Below are positions 35,959 to 44,062 of a DNA stretch of 50,677 nt, piece by piece (positions within the stretch are counted from its first letter, which is position 1; every line of letters begins with the position of its first letter). This DNA is from Prochlorococcus sp. AH-736-N03. GTDB taxonomy: Bacteria > Cyanobacteriota > Cyanobacteriia > PCC-6307 > Cyanobiaceae. The stretch spans positions 1 to 50,677 of the forward strand of contig JAOIOX010000002.1 in NCBI GenBank assembly GCA_028140765.1, given 5' to 3'. A model generated the notes under the pieces. The model was given only the letters and a program-made list of their open reading frames with translations, ran no database searches and had not been told where the DNA came from. The position numbers and the translations under genes were made by a program.

Positions 35959-36198
35959 TTAAAATTCAATTTTTTCATTTGGAGTAAATACTGAGCAATA
36001 TTTTTTTACTAGGTCCTTTGGCTGACTAGTGGAAAAATTCGTTAATTTTAATTTTAGTTTTTCTATAGTCTCATTAGCATTAATCTCACCGAGTCGATAT
36101 CTTGCACACGTATCCAATACTTTAAACATTTTTGTGGTAACGGCTTCAGCTGGATAAATTAGAAGAAATAGGTAAAAAACAACAAATAAGTACTTCAT
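35959..36198 (-). CDS. Secreted small protein with a signal peptide
   Basis: 79 residues with a typical signal peptide MKYLFVVFYLFLLIYPAEAV and likely cleavage after AEA (residue 19). The mature part of about 60 residues has two Cys (DTCARYRLGEINANETIEKL, VKKYCSVFTP) that could form a disulfide in the periplasm. It recalls small rare-lipo or cyanobacterial secreted proteins, but no family is recognised. Confidence 0.65.
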   Translation of the reverse strand: MKYLFVVFYLFLLIYPAEAVTTKMFKVLDTCARYRLGEINANETIEKLKLKLTNFSTSQPKDLVKKYCSVFTPNEKIEF

Positions 36199-36371
36199 TT
36201 TTCTAAGGGAGTAGATATTTAGCGAATAGTGTCAATAATTTAGAAAAAAATTAATTTAGAAAAAAGATTAAAATTTAATAGGATAATCTAATTTGAAGTA
36301 TATCTAGGATTTCTATAAAATAATAATAAAAGAAATTAAGATAAAATAAGTGATAGTAATAAATAATCTCG

Positions 36372-36515
36372 ATGAAAATGAGAAAATTAATTGATAAACA
36401 TAAAACTCTTATAAATTGGTACCAAAAAAAATTAAAACTGAGTGATTATCAATTGCTTTGGTTAGTTTTCTTTAAAGGAGTATTAACAACAATAATATTT
36501 TTCAAAATTTTTTAA
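36372..36515 (+). CDS. 47-residue hypothetical peptide
   Basis: ATG start: basic amphipathic N-terminus LIDKHKTLINWYQKKLKLSD, then a hydrophobic C-terminus LLWLVFFKGVLTTIIFFKIF. A single C-terminal helix could be a tail anchor. No family recognised. Confidence 0.45.
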   Translation: MKMRKLIDKHKTLINWYQKKLKLSDYQLLWLVFFKGVLTTIIFFKIF

Positions 36516-36605
36516 TATTAATAAAGCTATTCCAAGAATGAAATTCCCGCATGATTTGACTATATTTAATAATAGATTTCCTAATTAGTTAAATAGTTAT
36601 CAGCT

Positions 36606-36896
36606 ATGAATATTTTTGGTGTAGGTTTGCCTGAAGTTACTGTCATACTTATATTAGCTCTTTTAATTTTTGGTCCAAAAAAGCTTCCAGAATTAGGAAA
36701 ACAGCTTGGCAAAACTTTGAAAAGTCTTAAAGAAGCGTCAAATAAATTTCAAAATGAAATCGATCAAGCTATAAACGAAGAAGATAAAGATGAATCTCTT
36801 AAATCTATAGAAGGCAATCAAACCAATGAAATTAATCAAGAAAAAATAGAATCAGAAAACAATAATTTTTTAAATAAAGAGAACAGCAACAACTAA
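36606..36896 (+). CDS. tatA: TatA/TatE twin-arginine translocase subunit
   Basis: 96 residues. The short N-terminal helix with the invariant glutamate (GVGLPEVTVILILALLIF), the FGP hinge and the amphipathic helix KKLPELGKQLGKTLKSLK are diagnostic. The tail is acidic and Asn-rich and probably disordered. TatA forms the pore for folded, twin-arginine-signalled proteins into the thylakoid lumen or periplasm. The next gene starts 4 bases after its stop. Confidence 0.95.
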   Translation: MNIFGVGLPEVTVILILALLIFGPKKLPELGKQLGKTLKSLKEASNKFQNEIDQAINEEDKDESLKSIEGNQTNEINQEKIESENNNFLNKENSNN

Positions 36897-36900
36897 TATC

Positions 36901-37293
36901 TTGGATAGGCCCATAACCCCAATAGACGAATTTGAAAGAGCATTAAATAAAGCAGCTCTTACTGAAGAAGAATATGAATTGATAGACTACATCCGCTATA
37001 CAAGTGTTTTTACACAGCCTAGTCTTATTAAAGATTTAAAAAGGCCATCAAAGCCTCCTCTTTTGTCAGTTCTATGTCAAATTTGCAGAAAAATTGGTTC
37101 GGAGATGCCAGATCATTTCAAAAAAGTAATTGAGTGGTCAATTGAAATAAGTGATCACGATACAAAATGGGATGCTCATTTAATTTGTGCAGAAGCATTG
37201 AATATAGACAAGATCCCACTAAGTCCTATCCATGGAACAACTTTATTTGATGTTCTTGTTGTACACAAAGAATTATTTCTTGGATTTGATTAA
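36901..37293 (+). CDS. Conserved hypothetical protein
   Basis: 130 residues from a TTG start 4 bases after tatA. Soluble, mostly helical: TPIDEFERALNKAALTEEEY, SVLCQICRKIGSEMPDHFKK, AHLICAEALNIDKIPLS. The Cys-rich CQIC and HxIC motifs are not a known metal site. Its coupling to tatA is positional only. Family not recognised. Confidence 0.65.
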   Translation: MDRPITPIDEFERALNKAALTEEEYELIDYIRYTSVFTQPSLIKDLKRPSKPPLLSVLCQICRKIGSEMPDHFKKVIEWSIEISDHDTKWDAHLICAEALNIDKIPLSPIHGTTLFDVLVVHKELFLGFD

Positions 37294-37294
37294 A

Positions 37295-37612
37295 TTAATC
37301 ATCTAAAGGCACGGAATCAGTATCTATAACTTCCGAATCATCATAATTATTTATTTTATTTTCAATCCAGTTATTTATATAACTAACTAAAGGCAATGAA
37401 CCTCTAAAAATAAAAATAGAAGTAGGCAAAGCGCTTAATAAACCGACTAAAGGACTTTTAAAAAGTAATCTTCCGGCTTTGATGTTAAATAAAATAATAA
37501 GCGCTGAGGGAACTATAACTTTAACTACTGTTTTGAGCGCCTCAAGCCAACCAACACGATATATCCACCATATTAAAACTACACCAACTATATAGAGGAA
37601 TAAGTAAGTCAT
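37295..37612 (-). CDS. Small membrane protein
   Basis: 105 residues. An N-terminal helix (YLFLYIVGVVLIWWIYRV), a second region VVKVIVPSALIILFNIKAGR, a third SPLVGLLSALPTSIFIFRGS, and an acidic C-terminus SEVIDTDSVPLDD. Its stop is one base from the convergent upstream gene. No family recognised. Confidence 0.6.
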   Translation of the reverse strand: MTYLFLYIVGVVLIWWIYRVGWLEALKTVVKVIVPSALIILFNIKAGRLLFKSPLVGLLSALPTSIFIFRGSLPLVSYINNWIENKINNYDDSEVIDTDSVPLDD

Positions 37613-37704
37613 AAAAATAGTATAATGATTATCTATTTATCTTTGTTCTAACTAAGAAAAAGATTTTATAAATTTTTTTAAAATCAATCAATCAAATTCT
37701 AGTA

Positions 37705-37920
37705 ATGAGTTTTTCTGAAATAAGAAAATTTTTAATTAAGATGCAATCCGATGAAGACTTAAAAAAGCAGGTAACAACATCCTCTACAGCAGATGATGTA
37801 GCCCTGATAGGTCAACGCTTAGGTTATGACTTTTCAGGAGATGATCTCTTAAGATTTAATGGACAAAAAGTAGATAAAGTTACTGTAAGAAAGGTAGATC
37901 ATCCAGGAGAATACCACTAA
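37705..37920 (+). CDS. Nif11-like leader peptide domain protein
   Basis: 71 residues. MSFSEIRKFLIKMQSDEDLK and DVALIGQRLGYDFSGDDLLR follow the Nif11/nitrile-hydratase-type leader pattern, in which the leader helices are followed by a core peptide. Here the tail (RFNGQKVDKVTVRKVDHPGE) has no Cys, no double-Gly cleavage site and no lanthipeptide synthetase nearby, so it is an orphan member, possibly not a RiPP precursor at all. Confidence 0.8.
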   Translation: MSFSEIRKFLIKMQSDEDLKKQVTTSSTADDVALIGQRLGYDFSGDDLLRFNGQKVDKVTVRKVDHPGEYH

Positions 37921-37921
37921 A

Positions 37922-38407
37922 TTAAGACTTAACCCATATTGCAAGCCCTCCTCCCCTGCCTCGAGCACATAACCAATTATCTTTAGTGCTAATTCCTACA
38001 AGTGAGAAAAAAGGCATTTTTTTATCTTCTGGTTTTTTTAGTTTCTTATTAAATATTGGAAGACTACTAATACTAATTTTCAATTCTTCAAAATAGAAAG
38101 CCAATAAAGGTCTGATCCCTTTTAATTCTGCCCTCCCTATAAAAGTAATATTTAATAATCCGAAATTAATTGAATTTTTTATTTCATAATTTATTTGATC
38201 CTCTTTATTTTTACTTTTTAATTCGAGTCTTGCGGACAATACTTGGAGAATCGAACTGGGTATATTTTTAATTTCATCTGACTCCTTACCCCATACATAC
38301 TGGAACTTCCATATTCCTAACAATTCCTCATGTACAATTCCGCTACCATTTTTTTGAGAATTTTTTTCTAATCGCTTTATTTCATTAATATCCGGAAAGT
38401 TTCTCAT
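37922..38407 (-). CDS. Hypothetical protein, possible PAP/fibrillin-like fold
   Basis: 161 residues, beta-rich, with no signal or membrane segment. SGIVHEELLGIWKFQYVWG near the start and INFGLLNITFIGRAELKGIR in the middle resemble the lipocalin-like pattern of plastid-lipid-associated (fibrillin) proteins, a weak resemblance; the C-terminus is WLCARGRGGGLAIWVKS. The role would be thylakoid lipid or quinone handling if this holds. It is convergent with the Nif11 gene, one base apart. Confidence 0.5.
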   Translation of the reverse strand: MRNFPDINEIKRLEKNSQKNGSGIVHEELLGIWKFQYVWGKESDEIKNIPSSILQVLSARLELKSKNKEDQINYEIKNSINFGLLNITFIGRAELKGIRPLLAFYFEELKISISSLPIFNKKLKKPEDKKMPFFSLVGISTKDNWLCARGRGGGLAIWVKS

Positions 38408-38581
38408 AAATAGAGTTTAATCTTAGAATCAAATACTAAGATAACTCCACAAAAAATGTTCTTAGTTTAAAAATCTCTCCAAAAAGATTTCTTTGTTTCA
38501 ATATATTTCCAAGAAAATAATTTTTTGGCACACATAAGGAACAAGATCTCGTTAATATATTTACATAAAGTAACTAAATCA

Positions 38582-38692
38582 ATGGATTTCATTTCTAAAA
38601 GTCAAGGATACATACCTCTTAAAGCAGTTCCTTACATATTCTTCTTAGCTGTTGTACTAAGTATTACAACTTCAACTAATACATTTGTCTAA
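38582..38692 (+). CDS. 36-residue membrane peptide
   Basis: ATG start, MDFISKSQGYIPLKAVPYIF followed by FLAVVLSITTSTNTFV. One transmembrane helix with a polar N-terminal segment, similar in shape to small photosystem subunits but not matched to a known one. It precedes the CrtISO-like gene on the same strand by 37 bases. Confidence 0.5.
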   Translation: MDFISKSQGYIPLKAVPYIFFLAVVLSITTSTNTFV

Positions 38693-38729
38693 AACGAATT
38701 AGTTTCTAGAAGAGTAAAGTAAATATTTA

Positions 38730-40259
38730 ATGGATAAGTATGATGTCGTAATAATAGGTAGTGGAATAGGGGGATTATGTTGCGGTTCAATTCTCGCTTT
38801 ATCAGGTAAAAAAGTACTTATATGCGAAGCACATACCCAACCTGGAGGAGTAGCTCACAGTTTCAAAAGAAAAGGTTACACCTTCGAATCAGGTCCTTCA
38901 TTGTGGAGTGGTGTTGGTAAGTGGCCGACAACTAATCCCTTAGGGCAAATTCTTAAATTACTTGATGAAGAAGTTGAACTATTTCAATACAAAAGTTGGA
39001 GAGTAATTGTCCCAGAAGGCAATTTTAATCTTAATGTGGGGGAAGAACCCTTTAAACAAACAATTAAAACTTTAAGAGGTGAGAAATCTGTTAAAGAATG
39101 GGAATCATTTATTTCAGGAATAAAACCTCTTAGCAAAATAATAAATGAAATACCTTTACTCTCATTTTCTCCCGAATCAATAAATTTCTTAGACCTAATA
39201 AATTTAACCTCAAAATTTTTACCTAATATCAAGCAAATACCAAAAATTAATAAGGGCTTTGGGAAATTAGTAAATAATCATTTAGAGGATCCTTTTCTCA
39301 GAAATTGGGTTGATTTATTGAGCTTCTTGATAAGTGGTATGTCAATGCATGATACAAATACAGCTGCAATGGCTACTTTATTTAACGAATGGTTTGAACC
39401 AAATTCATACCTTGAATACCCTAAAGGAGGTAGTGAATCTATCGTAAAAGCCTTAATTAATGGATTTAAAAAAAATGGAGGAGAATTAATTCTCTCTTCG
39501 AGAGTAAAGGCAATTAACTTCAATAAAAATTTTGCGACAGGTATAACTCTTAATAATGGGTCTAGCTATAGTTGCGATTCTGTTGTCACGAATACTGATG
39601 TTTGGAATTTAAAAAAGTTAATTCCAAATGAAATTACAAAAAAATGGAATACACAAGTTTTAAACCCTAATAAATGTGATTCTTTCCTTCATATACATCT
39701 AGGTTTTGATTCTGATGGTCTTCAAGAATTGCCAATACATGCGATACATGTTGATAAGTGGGAAAAAGGTATAACCGCAGAAAGAAATATAGCAGTATTT
39801 TCAATCCCATCTGTTTTAGATAAGAATATGGCCCCTAAAGGGAAACATGTTCTTCATGGATATACTCCCGCAAATGAACCTTGGGAAATTTGGAAAAATC
39901 TAAATCCAAAGGACTTAGAATATAGAAATTTGAAAGAAGAAAGATGTTCAATATTCCTTAATTCAGTACGAAAATTCATTCCTGACATAGATGAAAGGAT
40001 TGATTTAAAGATGCTAGGAACCCCAATCACTCATAAAAAATTCACCAATACCTATTGCGGTAGTTACGGCCCTGCATTATCTGCAGCAAAAGGTCTTTTC
40101 CCAGGCTGCAAAACTCCAGTGAAAAATTTATTTACTTGCGGTGCAAGTACATTTCCAGGTATTGGAATTCCTGCTGTTTCAGCAAGTGGTGCTTACGCAG
40201 CTGAAAAAATTATTGGTAAAAAAGAATTTAAAACTCTTCTTAAGAAAATAAATTTATGA
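38730..40259 (+). CDS. FAD-dependent oxidoreductase, phytoene desaturase/CrtISO superfamily
   Basis: 509 residues. The N-terminal dinucleotide fold is DVVIIGSGIGGLCCGSILAL followed by the second FAD motif and QPGGVAHSFKRKGYTFESGP; the C-terminal FAD-contact signature is TCGASTFPGIGIPAVSASGA. The family holds CrtISO (prolycopene isomerase), phytoene desaturase and retinol saturase. The GPSLWSGVG segment differs from well-studied CrtH sequences, so the exact carotenoid or retinoid substrate is not fixed. Confidence 0.8.
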   Translation: MDKYDVVIIGSGIGGLCCGSILALSGKKVLICEAHTQPGGVAHSFKRKGYTFESGPSLWSGVGKWPTTNPLGQILKLLDEEVELFQYKSWRVIVPEGNFNLNVGEEPFKQTIKTLRGEKSVKEWESFISGIKPLSKIINEIPLLSFSPESINFLDLINLTSKFLPNIKQIPKINKGFGKLVNNHLEDPFLRNWVDLLSFLISGMSMHDTNTAAMATLFNEWFEPNSYLEYPKGGSESIVKALINGFKKNGGELILSSRVKAINFNKNFATGITLNNGSSYSCDSVVTNTDVWNLKKLIPNEITKKWNTQVLNPNKCDSFLHIHLGFDSDGLQELPIHAIHVDKWEKGITAERNIAVFSIPSVLDKNMAPKGKHVLHGYTPANEPWEIWKNLNPKDLEYRNLKEERCSIFLNSVRKFIPDIDERIDLKMLGTPITHKKFTNTYCGSYGPALSAAKGLFPGCKTPVKNLFTCGASTFPGIGIPAVSASGAYAAEKIIGKKEFKTLLKKINL

Positions 40260-40375
40260 ATCAATTTCTTTTTAGAACTCTAGAATCACTTAGTTAAGAA
40301 ATAAGAATAAAGAAAGCAAAAACTTTCAATAATGATAATCTTTATCTGGACATAAACTTAACTTATAACTCTTAT

Positions 40376-40579
40376 ATGTTTTTCTTATCAATTCCTCAAG
40401 CATGGCATTTAGTTGGCACTTGGTCAGAGCAACTTCCAAACGAGTCAAATCTTATAGGAATGGGCCAAACAGAATTAATGATGACTTTACATTCAATATT
40501 CGTTCCACTCTTACTTGTAATTTCATATTACCTATTCAATAGACTAAATAAAAACGAATCAAAGAAAATTAAAGGATGA
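40376..40579 (+). CDS. Small single-helix membrane protein
   Basis: 67 residues. N-terminal FFLSIPQAWHLVGTWSEQLP, then a helix LHSIFVPLLLVISYYLFNRL and a basic tail NKNESKKIKG. It could be a thylakoid or plasma-membrane small subunit. It is convergent with the 96-residue gene on the minus strand, 11 bases apart. Family not recognised. Confidence 0.55.
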   Translation: MFFLSIPQAWHLVGTWSEQLPNESNLIGMGQTELMMTLHSIFVPLLLVISYYLFNRLNKNESKKIKG

Positions 40580-40590
40580 TCGTTTAAGGT

Positions 40591-40881
40591 TTATTTGGCT
40601 GAACTTCTTCTAACAACTTTTCTGCCTGTAGAAGTATCAACTTCGCTTGAATCTTTAGTTTGTGAATTAGTTTCAACATTATCAATATCACTCTTATCCA
40701 TCTCTGCGCAAACACCTACTACCATGGCAGCTTGCATTTGATCTGGCAAATCTCCGATAGTTAATAAGGCCTTTAAAACTAATTGGAGTCGAGTTTGCCG
40801 ATCTATTTCAGGTCTTAGTTTTTTTACGGTACTCCAAAGTTCTTGGGTAACTTCTTTTAAAAGTTCTCGATCTACAGCCAA
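40591..40881 (-). CDS. Conserved hypothetical protein
   Basis: 96 residues. Helical N-terminal two thirds (LLKEVTQELWSTVKKLRPEI, DRQTRLQLVLKALLTIGDLP, QMQAAMVVGVCAEMDK) and a Ser/Thr-rich disordered tail ending GRKVVRRSSAK. No known domain. Confidence 0.65.
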   Translation of the reverse strand: MAVDRELLKEVTQELWSTVKKLRPEIDRQTRLQLVLKALLTIGDLPDQMQAAMVVGVCAEMDKSDIDNVETNSQTKDSSEVDTSTGRKVVRRSSAK

Positions 40882-40971
40882 ATTAAATCCTTCTTGTATT
40901 TCTACTAATCTAACAAAAAATTGGATCTCGTAAAATAATATTCAATAAAAAGATTGTTAGTTAATATTTTT

Positions 40972-41178
40972 CTATCCGAATACAAGTTGCATTTGTTGAT
41001 GCAAATCATTCTTCTCTTTCAAAAGTTCATCTTTTTCAATCTTTTTTAGATTAAAAGTTCTAAAAAATTTTTTTTGAATCTTTATTGGAGTATTTTCAAA
41101 CTTTGCATTTTTGCTTATTAAAGTATTCCACTCTTTTGAATTAAAAGGGGCATAAGGAGAAGATGAAATCACTTTCAT
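40972..41178 (-). CDS. Small basic protein downstream of tandem LexA-like boxes
   Basis: 68 residues from the ATG at 41178; the open frame extends up to 41232 but that would run through the operator. Sequence VISSSPYAPFNSKEWNTLIS, then KIQKKFFRTFNLKKIEKDEL and a C-terminal charged helix. No known family. Two near-perfect LexA-box sequences lie 9 and 29 bases upstream, suggesting control by DNA damage. If so, the product is an SOS effector of unknown mechanism. Confidence 0.6.
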   Translation of the reverse strand: MKVISSSPYAPFNSKEWNTLISKNAKFENTPIKIQKKFFRTFNLKKIEKDELLKEKNDLHQQMQLVFG

Positions 41179-41186
41179 ATCTAAAT

Positions 41187-41220
41187 AATACATCTGTACT
41201 AATAATAGTACATTTTTACT
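41187..41220 (-). promoter_or_regulatory. Tandem LexA-like boxes
   Basis: Read on the minus strand, AGTACAGATGTATT (41200-41187) and AGTAAAAATGTACT (41220-41207) each match 13 of 14 positions of the cyanobacterial LexA box AGTACWNWTGTACT. They are spaced 20 bases centre to centre and end 9 bases before the chosen start codon, which is where a repressor would act. Confidence 0.6.
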
Positions 41221-41478
41221 ATTTTGCAACATCTGAATACACCCATCTTATTTTCAAAGTTTTCTTATGAATGGATTGATTTTTTTTATCTATTTTGAAG
41301 GAATTATAAGTTTGATAAATAAATAAACGTATCATTTGTAACTTATTGATCCCTTTTTTTAGTGTCTTAAGACTTTTCTCGCTTAAATACCTTTTAAAAT
41401 AGTTTTTTTGTTGAAATTAACATTGACAAGATATATTTAGTAATCCTTCCTATAAAAAGAATAATTAATCAATAAAAA

Positions 41479-41787
41479 ATGCTCCTTAGTAATGAAAAAA
41501 GACTAAAGATCCAAGGAATAATTAAAAGAATTGCGCAAGATAAATCAATTACATTAGAAGAAAGGATATATGTGGAGAAATTTGCACACCATAACGCGAC
41601 AATTTCTCTTTGGCTGAAAAAAGCTAACAGCTTTAGAAGGAATGGTACAAAAAATGATGGGGGTATTGATAACCTCTTGCAATCTTTTGGGATAGATGGA
41701 CTAGATAAAGAAAATCATTTCAACTCAAATGAAGATGATTTATCGGATTGGTTTGGCGGTGCTCCTGGTTGGCTAAGGAGAAGCTAG
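41479..41787 (+). CDS. Conserved hypothetical protein
   Basis: 102 residues. N-terminal helices (KRLKIQGIIKRIAQDKSITL, ERIYVEKFAHHNATISLWLK), a glycine-containing loop and an acidic C-terminus ending SDWFGGAPGWLRRS. Similar C-terminal WFGGAPxWL patterns occur in other small Prochlorococcus hypotheticals, as I recall. Directly after the stop an open stretch in another frame keeps coding-like composition. Confidence 0.6.
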   Translation: MLLSNEKRLKIQGIIKRIAQDKSITLEERIYVEKFAHHNATISLWLKKANSFRRNGTKNDGGIDNLLQSFGIDGLDKENHFNSNEDDLSDWFGGAPGWLRRS

Positions 41788-42060
41788 ATTAGATAATTAT
41801 TCAATTTACCCAGGCTATCTTACACAAATATATACTCATAAAAGATATGAATACCCAAAACATCCATGGTATAAATTTAATCGGGACCAAATATTTTTTT
41901 GAAAAGGTTTTCATATAAATTTTTCTTTTAGATTATTTCTTCTTTACCGTTTTTGAGAATAGGTTTAATTGCTCTATTTATAAATTAAACAATATTCGAA
42001 ACCTCAAAAATATTAATTCACTTTAAGTAGATAAAGTTAATCAGCCTTAATCATCACAAT

Positions 42061-42201
42061 CTAAGCAACTTTATTTTCAATCTTCGCTGTAAAATTTACT
42101 ATTTTTGCCTCATCATTGTCTAAATTATTCCAATATTTTATAAGTCTTTCTAATTCATCAATCCTCTTTTTGGCATTTGCAATTTTTTCAGTAGTTTTCA
42201 T
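42061..42201 (-). CDS. 46-residue hypothetical protein
   Basis: ATG start. A helical heptad-like segment (EKIANAKKRIDELERLIKYW) and an end NFTAKIENKVA. Could be a short coiled coil. No family recognised. The gap 41788-42060 to its left holds no clear gene besides a startless open stretch at 41773-41902. Confidence 0.5.
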   Translation of the reverse strand: MKTTEKIANAKKRIDELERLIKYWNNLDNDEAKIVNFTAKIENKVA

Positions 42202-42356
42202 ATAAAATTATTATCTATCCAATTAATGCATGAAAAAAAATTATTTCAATGGGGGTAACACTTTTTAGACTATAAATATTAATTTTTGGTTAATTACTTC
42301 AATATATTATGGCCATCGAGTGGCTGAGTAATTATACTTAAAGAAAAACAAAATTT

Positions 42357-42866
42357 ATGAAGAAATTAAATTCTTTGATTTTGAATAGTACTGTTAACTT
42401 CTTAGATTTTATATACTCTGGTAGATCTTTACAAAGATTTTGGGTTTTAGAAGTAATAGCTAGATCTCCTTATTTTGCATTTCTTTCAGTTCTTCATTTT
42501 AAAGAATCCCTTGGAATTAAAAATGAGCAAACAATGATTTTAATGAAAGAACATTTTTATCAAGCTATTAACGAAACTGAGCATCTTAAAGAAATGGAGA
42601 AAAGAGGAGGAGATAGGTTCTGGATTGATAGATTTTTGGCTAGACACCTTGTGCTTGTCTATTACTGGATAATGGTTTTTTATTATTTCATCTCTCCAGC
42701 TAATGCTTATGATGTCAACATAAAAATCGAAGAACATGCATTTGAAACTTATTCCAAGTATTTAATAGATAATCCAAATGATCAAAAAATAAAAGAAATT
42801 GCTCAAGATGAATTAAATCATGTTCAAGAACTTAACGAAGCTTTGTCAATGCTTACTACCGTTTAA
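42357..42866 (+). CDS. ptox: PTOX-type plastoquinol terminal oxidase (alternative oxidase family)
   Basis: 169 residues. The di-iron set of alternative oxidases is present in order: E32 in VLEVIARSPYFAF, E73 and H76 in NETEHLKEM, E125 in IEEHAFETY and E152 with H155 in DELNHVQELN. Two hydrophobic helices (YYWIMVFYYFI region) place it in the membrane interface. PTOX passes electrons from plastoquinol to oxygen, relieving an over-reduced pool in high light. It is short relative to plant PTOX but normal for Prochlorococcus. Confidence 0.93.
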   Translation: MKKLNSLILNSTVNFLDFIYSGRSLQRFWVLEVIARSPYFAFLSVLHFKESLGIKNEQTMILMKEHFYQAINETEHLKEMEKRGGDRFWIDRFLARHLVLVYYWIMVFYYFISPANAYDVNIKIEEHAFETYSKYLIDNPNDQKIKEIAQDELNHVQELNEALSMLTTV

Positions 42867-43297
42867 ATTAGTGCTGAGAAATCTAATAGCAATATTGAGA
42901 GCATCACCGAAGAAGATATTATTCCTAGGCCAATAATCAATGAGATATAACCTTTTTTTCTAGGCAATTTATAAAAAGATATTCCAATAATTAATATCAT
43001 TATTAATGAGAAAAAAATTATAATTTTTTCATTTACTAAATTGAGATGTATAACTAAATTTTTTTCTTTAAAAAATTTGAGAAATTCAGATAAAACTAAT
43101 TCTTCTTCTATTTTCTTAAAATAGTCAAATAAGCTTATAAAAGCAGAACTTAATAAAGATAATGCAACCAGTGCAGTAACTGGTTTTGTCAACCTGTTAA
43201 GTGTTCTGTTGAAACTTACTAATAAAATAAAAATGAATAAAGAGGTTACTAAAGGTATTAAAGGTATGAGAGTTGTTGAATTTATTAAATTTCCCAC
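42863..43297 (-). CDS. Stand-alone protein resembling the N-terminus of NdhF
   Basis: 144 residues with four hydrophobic segments. LIPLIPLVTSLFIFILLVSF followed by NRTLNRLTKPVTALVALSLL matches the first transmembrane helices of cyanobacterial NdhF (NuoL family), notably the FNRTxNRLTKPV stretch. The rest of NdhF, including the proton-channel helices, is absent, and the C-terminal half diverges. It converges with PTOX by a 4-base overlap of stops. Both act near the plastoquinone pool if the call is right. Confidence 0.6.
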   Translation of the reverse strand: MGNLINSTTLIPLIPLVTSLFIFILLVSFNRTLNRLTKPVTALVALSLLSSAFISLFDYFKKIEEELVLSEFLKFFKEKNLVIHLNLVNEKIIIFFSLIMILIIGISFYKLPRKKGYISLIIGLGIISSSVMLSILLLDFSALI

Positions 43298-43445
43298 GAA
43301 AATAATGTATATCTAATTTAAAATTTTATAATATTCCGAGGCGCTATTTTATTAAATAAGATTTTTTTAAAATTTTAAATGTAATTAGTACCTATTGCAT
43401 TCTGTGTAAATTGATACCAAAATTAAATTAGTATTGAAAAATAAA

Positions 43446-43547
43446 ATGTTAACCATTTCTGAAATTATTATTGCAAGTGCTATCTTCCTGGGAATTGTAT
43501 ATTGGGAAGTTAAATTTCTATATGCCAAAACTACTGTAGCGAAATAA
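43446..43547 (+). CDS. 33-residue membrane peptide
   Basis: ATG start, MLTISEIIIASAIFLGIVYW then EVKFLYAKTTVAK. One transmembrane helix with a short basic tail. No family recognised; the shape is that of small photosystem or NDH helper subunits. Confidence 0.45.
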   Translation: MLTISEIIIASAIFLGIVYWEVKFLYAKTTVAK

Positions 43548-43663
43548 CTTCACTCAAAACAGGATAATTAATAACTTACAAAATTTAAATAAAATTTAAG
43601 AATTTAAGTTGACAAAAAAAGCTGTATATATGAGAGAATAAACACAAATATTCAGGCCCCCTA

Positions 43664-43801
43664 ATGAGCGAAGTTCAAAACCCTAATACTAACTCAACTC
43701 AGCAGCAACAACAGCAACAGCAACAATCTTACTCAGACAGTAAAATTAATTCTGCTGAAAGCGAGAGGCTTTATCTTGAGATGAAAGAGGCTTGGCTATA
43801 A
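43664..43801 (+). CDS. Microprotein with a poly-glutamine run
   Basis: 45 residues, ATG start. MSEVQNPNTNSTQQQ begins a run of nine Gln encoded by mixed CAG and CAA codons, followed by SYSDSKINSAESERLYLEMK and EAWL. Mixed codons argue for selection to keep the Gln rather than a simple trinucleotide slip. The C-terminal helix is the only structured part. A TTGACA hexamer lies at 43609-43614. Confidence 0.6.
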   Translation: MSEVQNPNTNSTQQQQQQQQQSYSDSKINSAESERLYLEMKEAWL

Positions 43802-43914
43802 ATTTAGTTCGTGTTTAAAATAATATTTCTATAAATTTTTTTTTAATTTTGAAGTAATCAATACTTTTTTATTTTCTATACCCTTTAAATTTTGTTTAAC
43901 CGCAAATTAAAGCG

Positions 43915-44046
43915 TTGAGGAAACTAAAGCAGTTAGAGAAAATTAACGGAAGACTCGCTATGGTAGGTTTGATATATTTAGTTTTTACAAAATTAGTTTC
44001 TAGCCGTTCCGATATATTAGACCAACTTAAATCTTATTTAATTTAA
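43915..44046 (+). CDS. hli: Minimal high-light-inducible (HLIP-like) protein
   Basis: 43 residues from TTG (43915). LEKINGRLAMVGLIYLVFTK carries the chlorophyll-binding ExxNGRxAMxG motif of the LHC/HLIP family, but no second motif and a short polar C-terminus follow. Single-helix HLIPs dimerise and quench or protect chlorophyll during stress. It is shorter than the usual 50-90 residues and could be a truncated copy. The start codon is the main doubt. Confidence 0.6.
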   Translation: MRKLKQLEKINGRLAMVGLIYLVFTKLVSSRSDILDQLKSYLI

Positions 44047-44062
44047 AATTGAATTAAAAACA

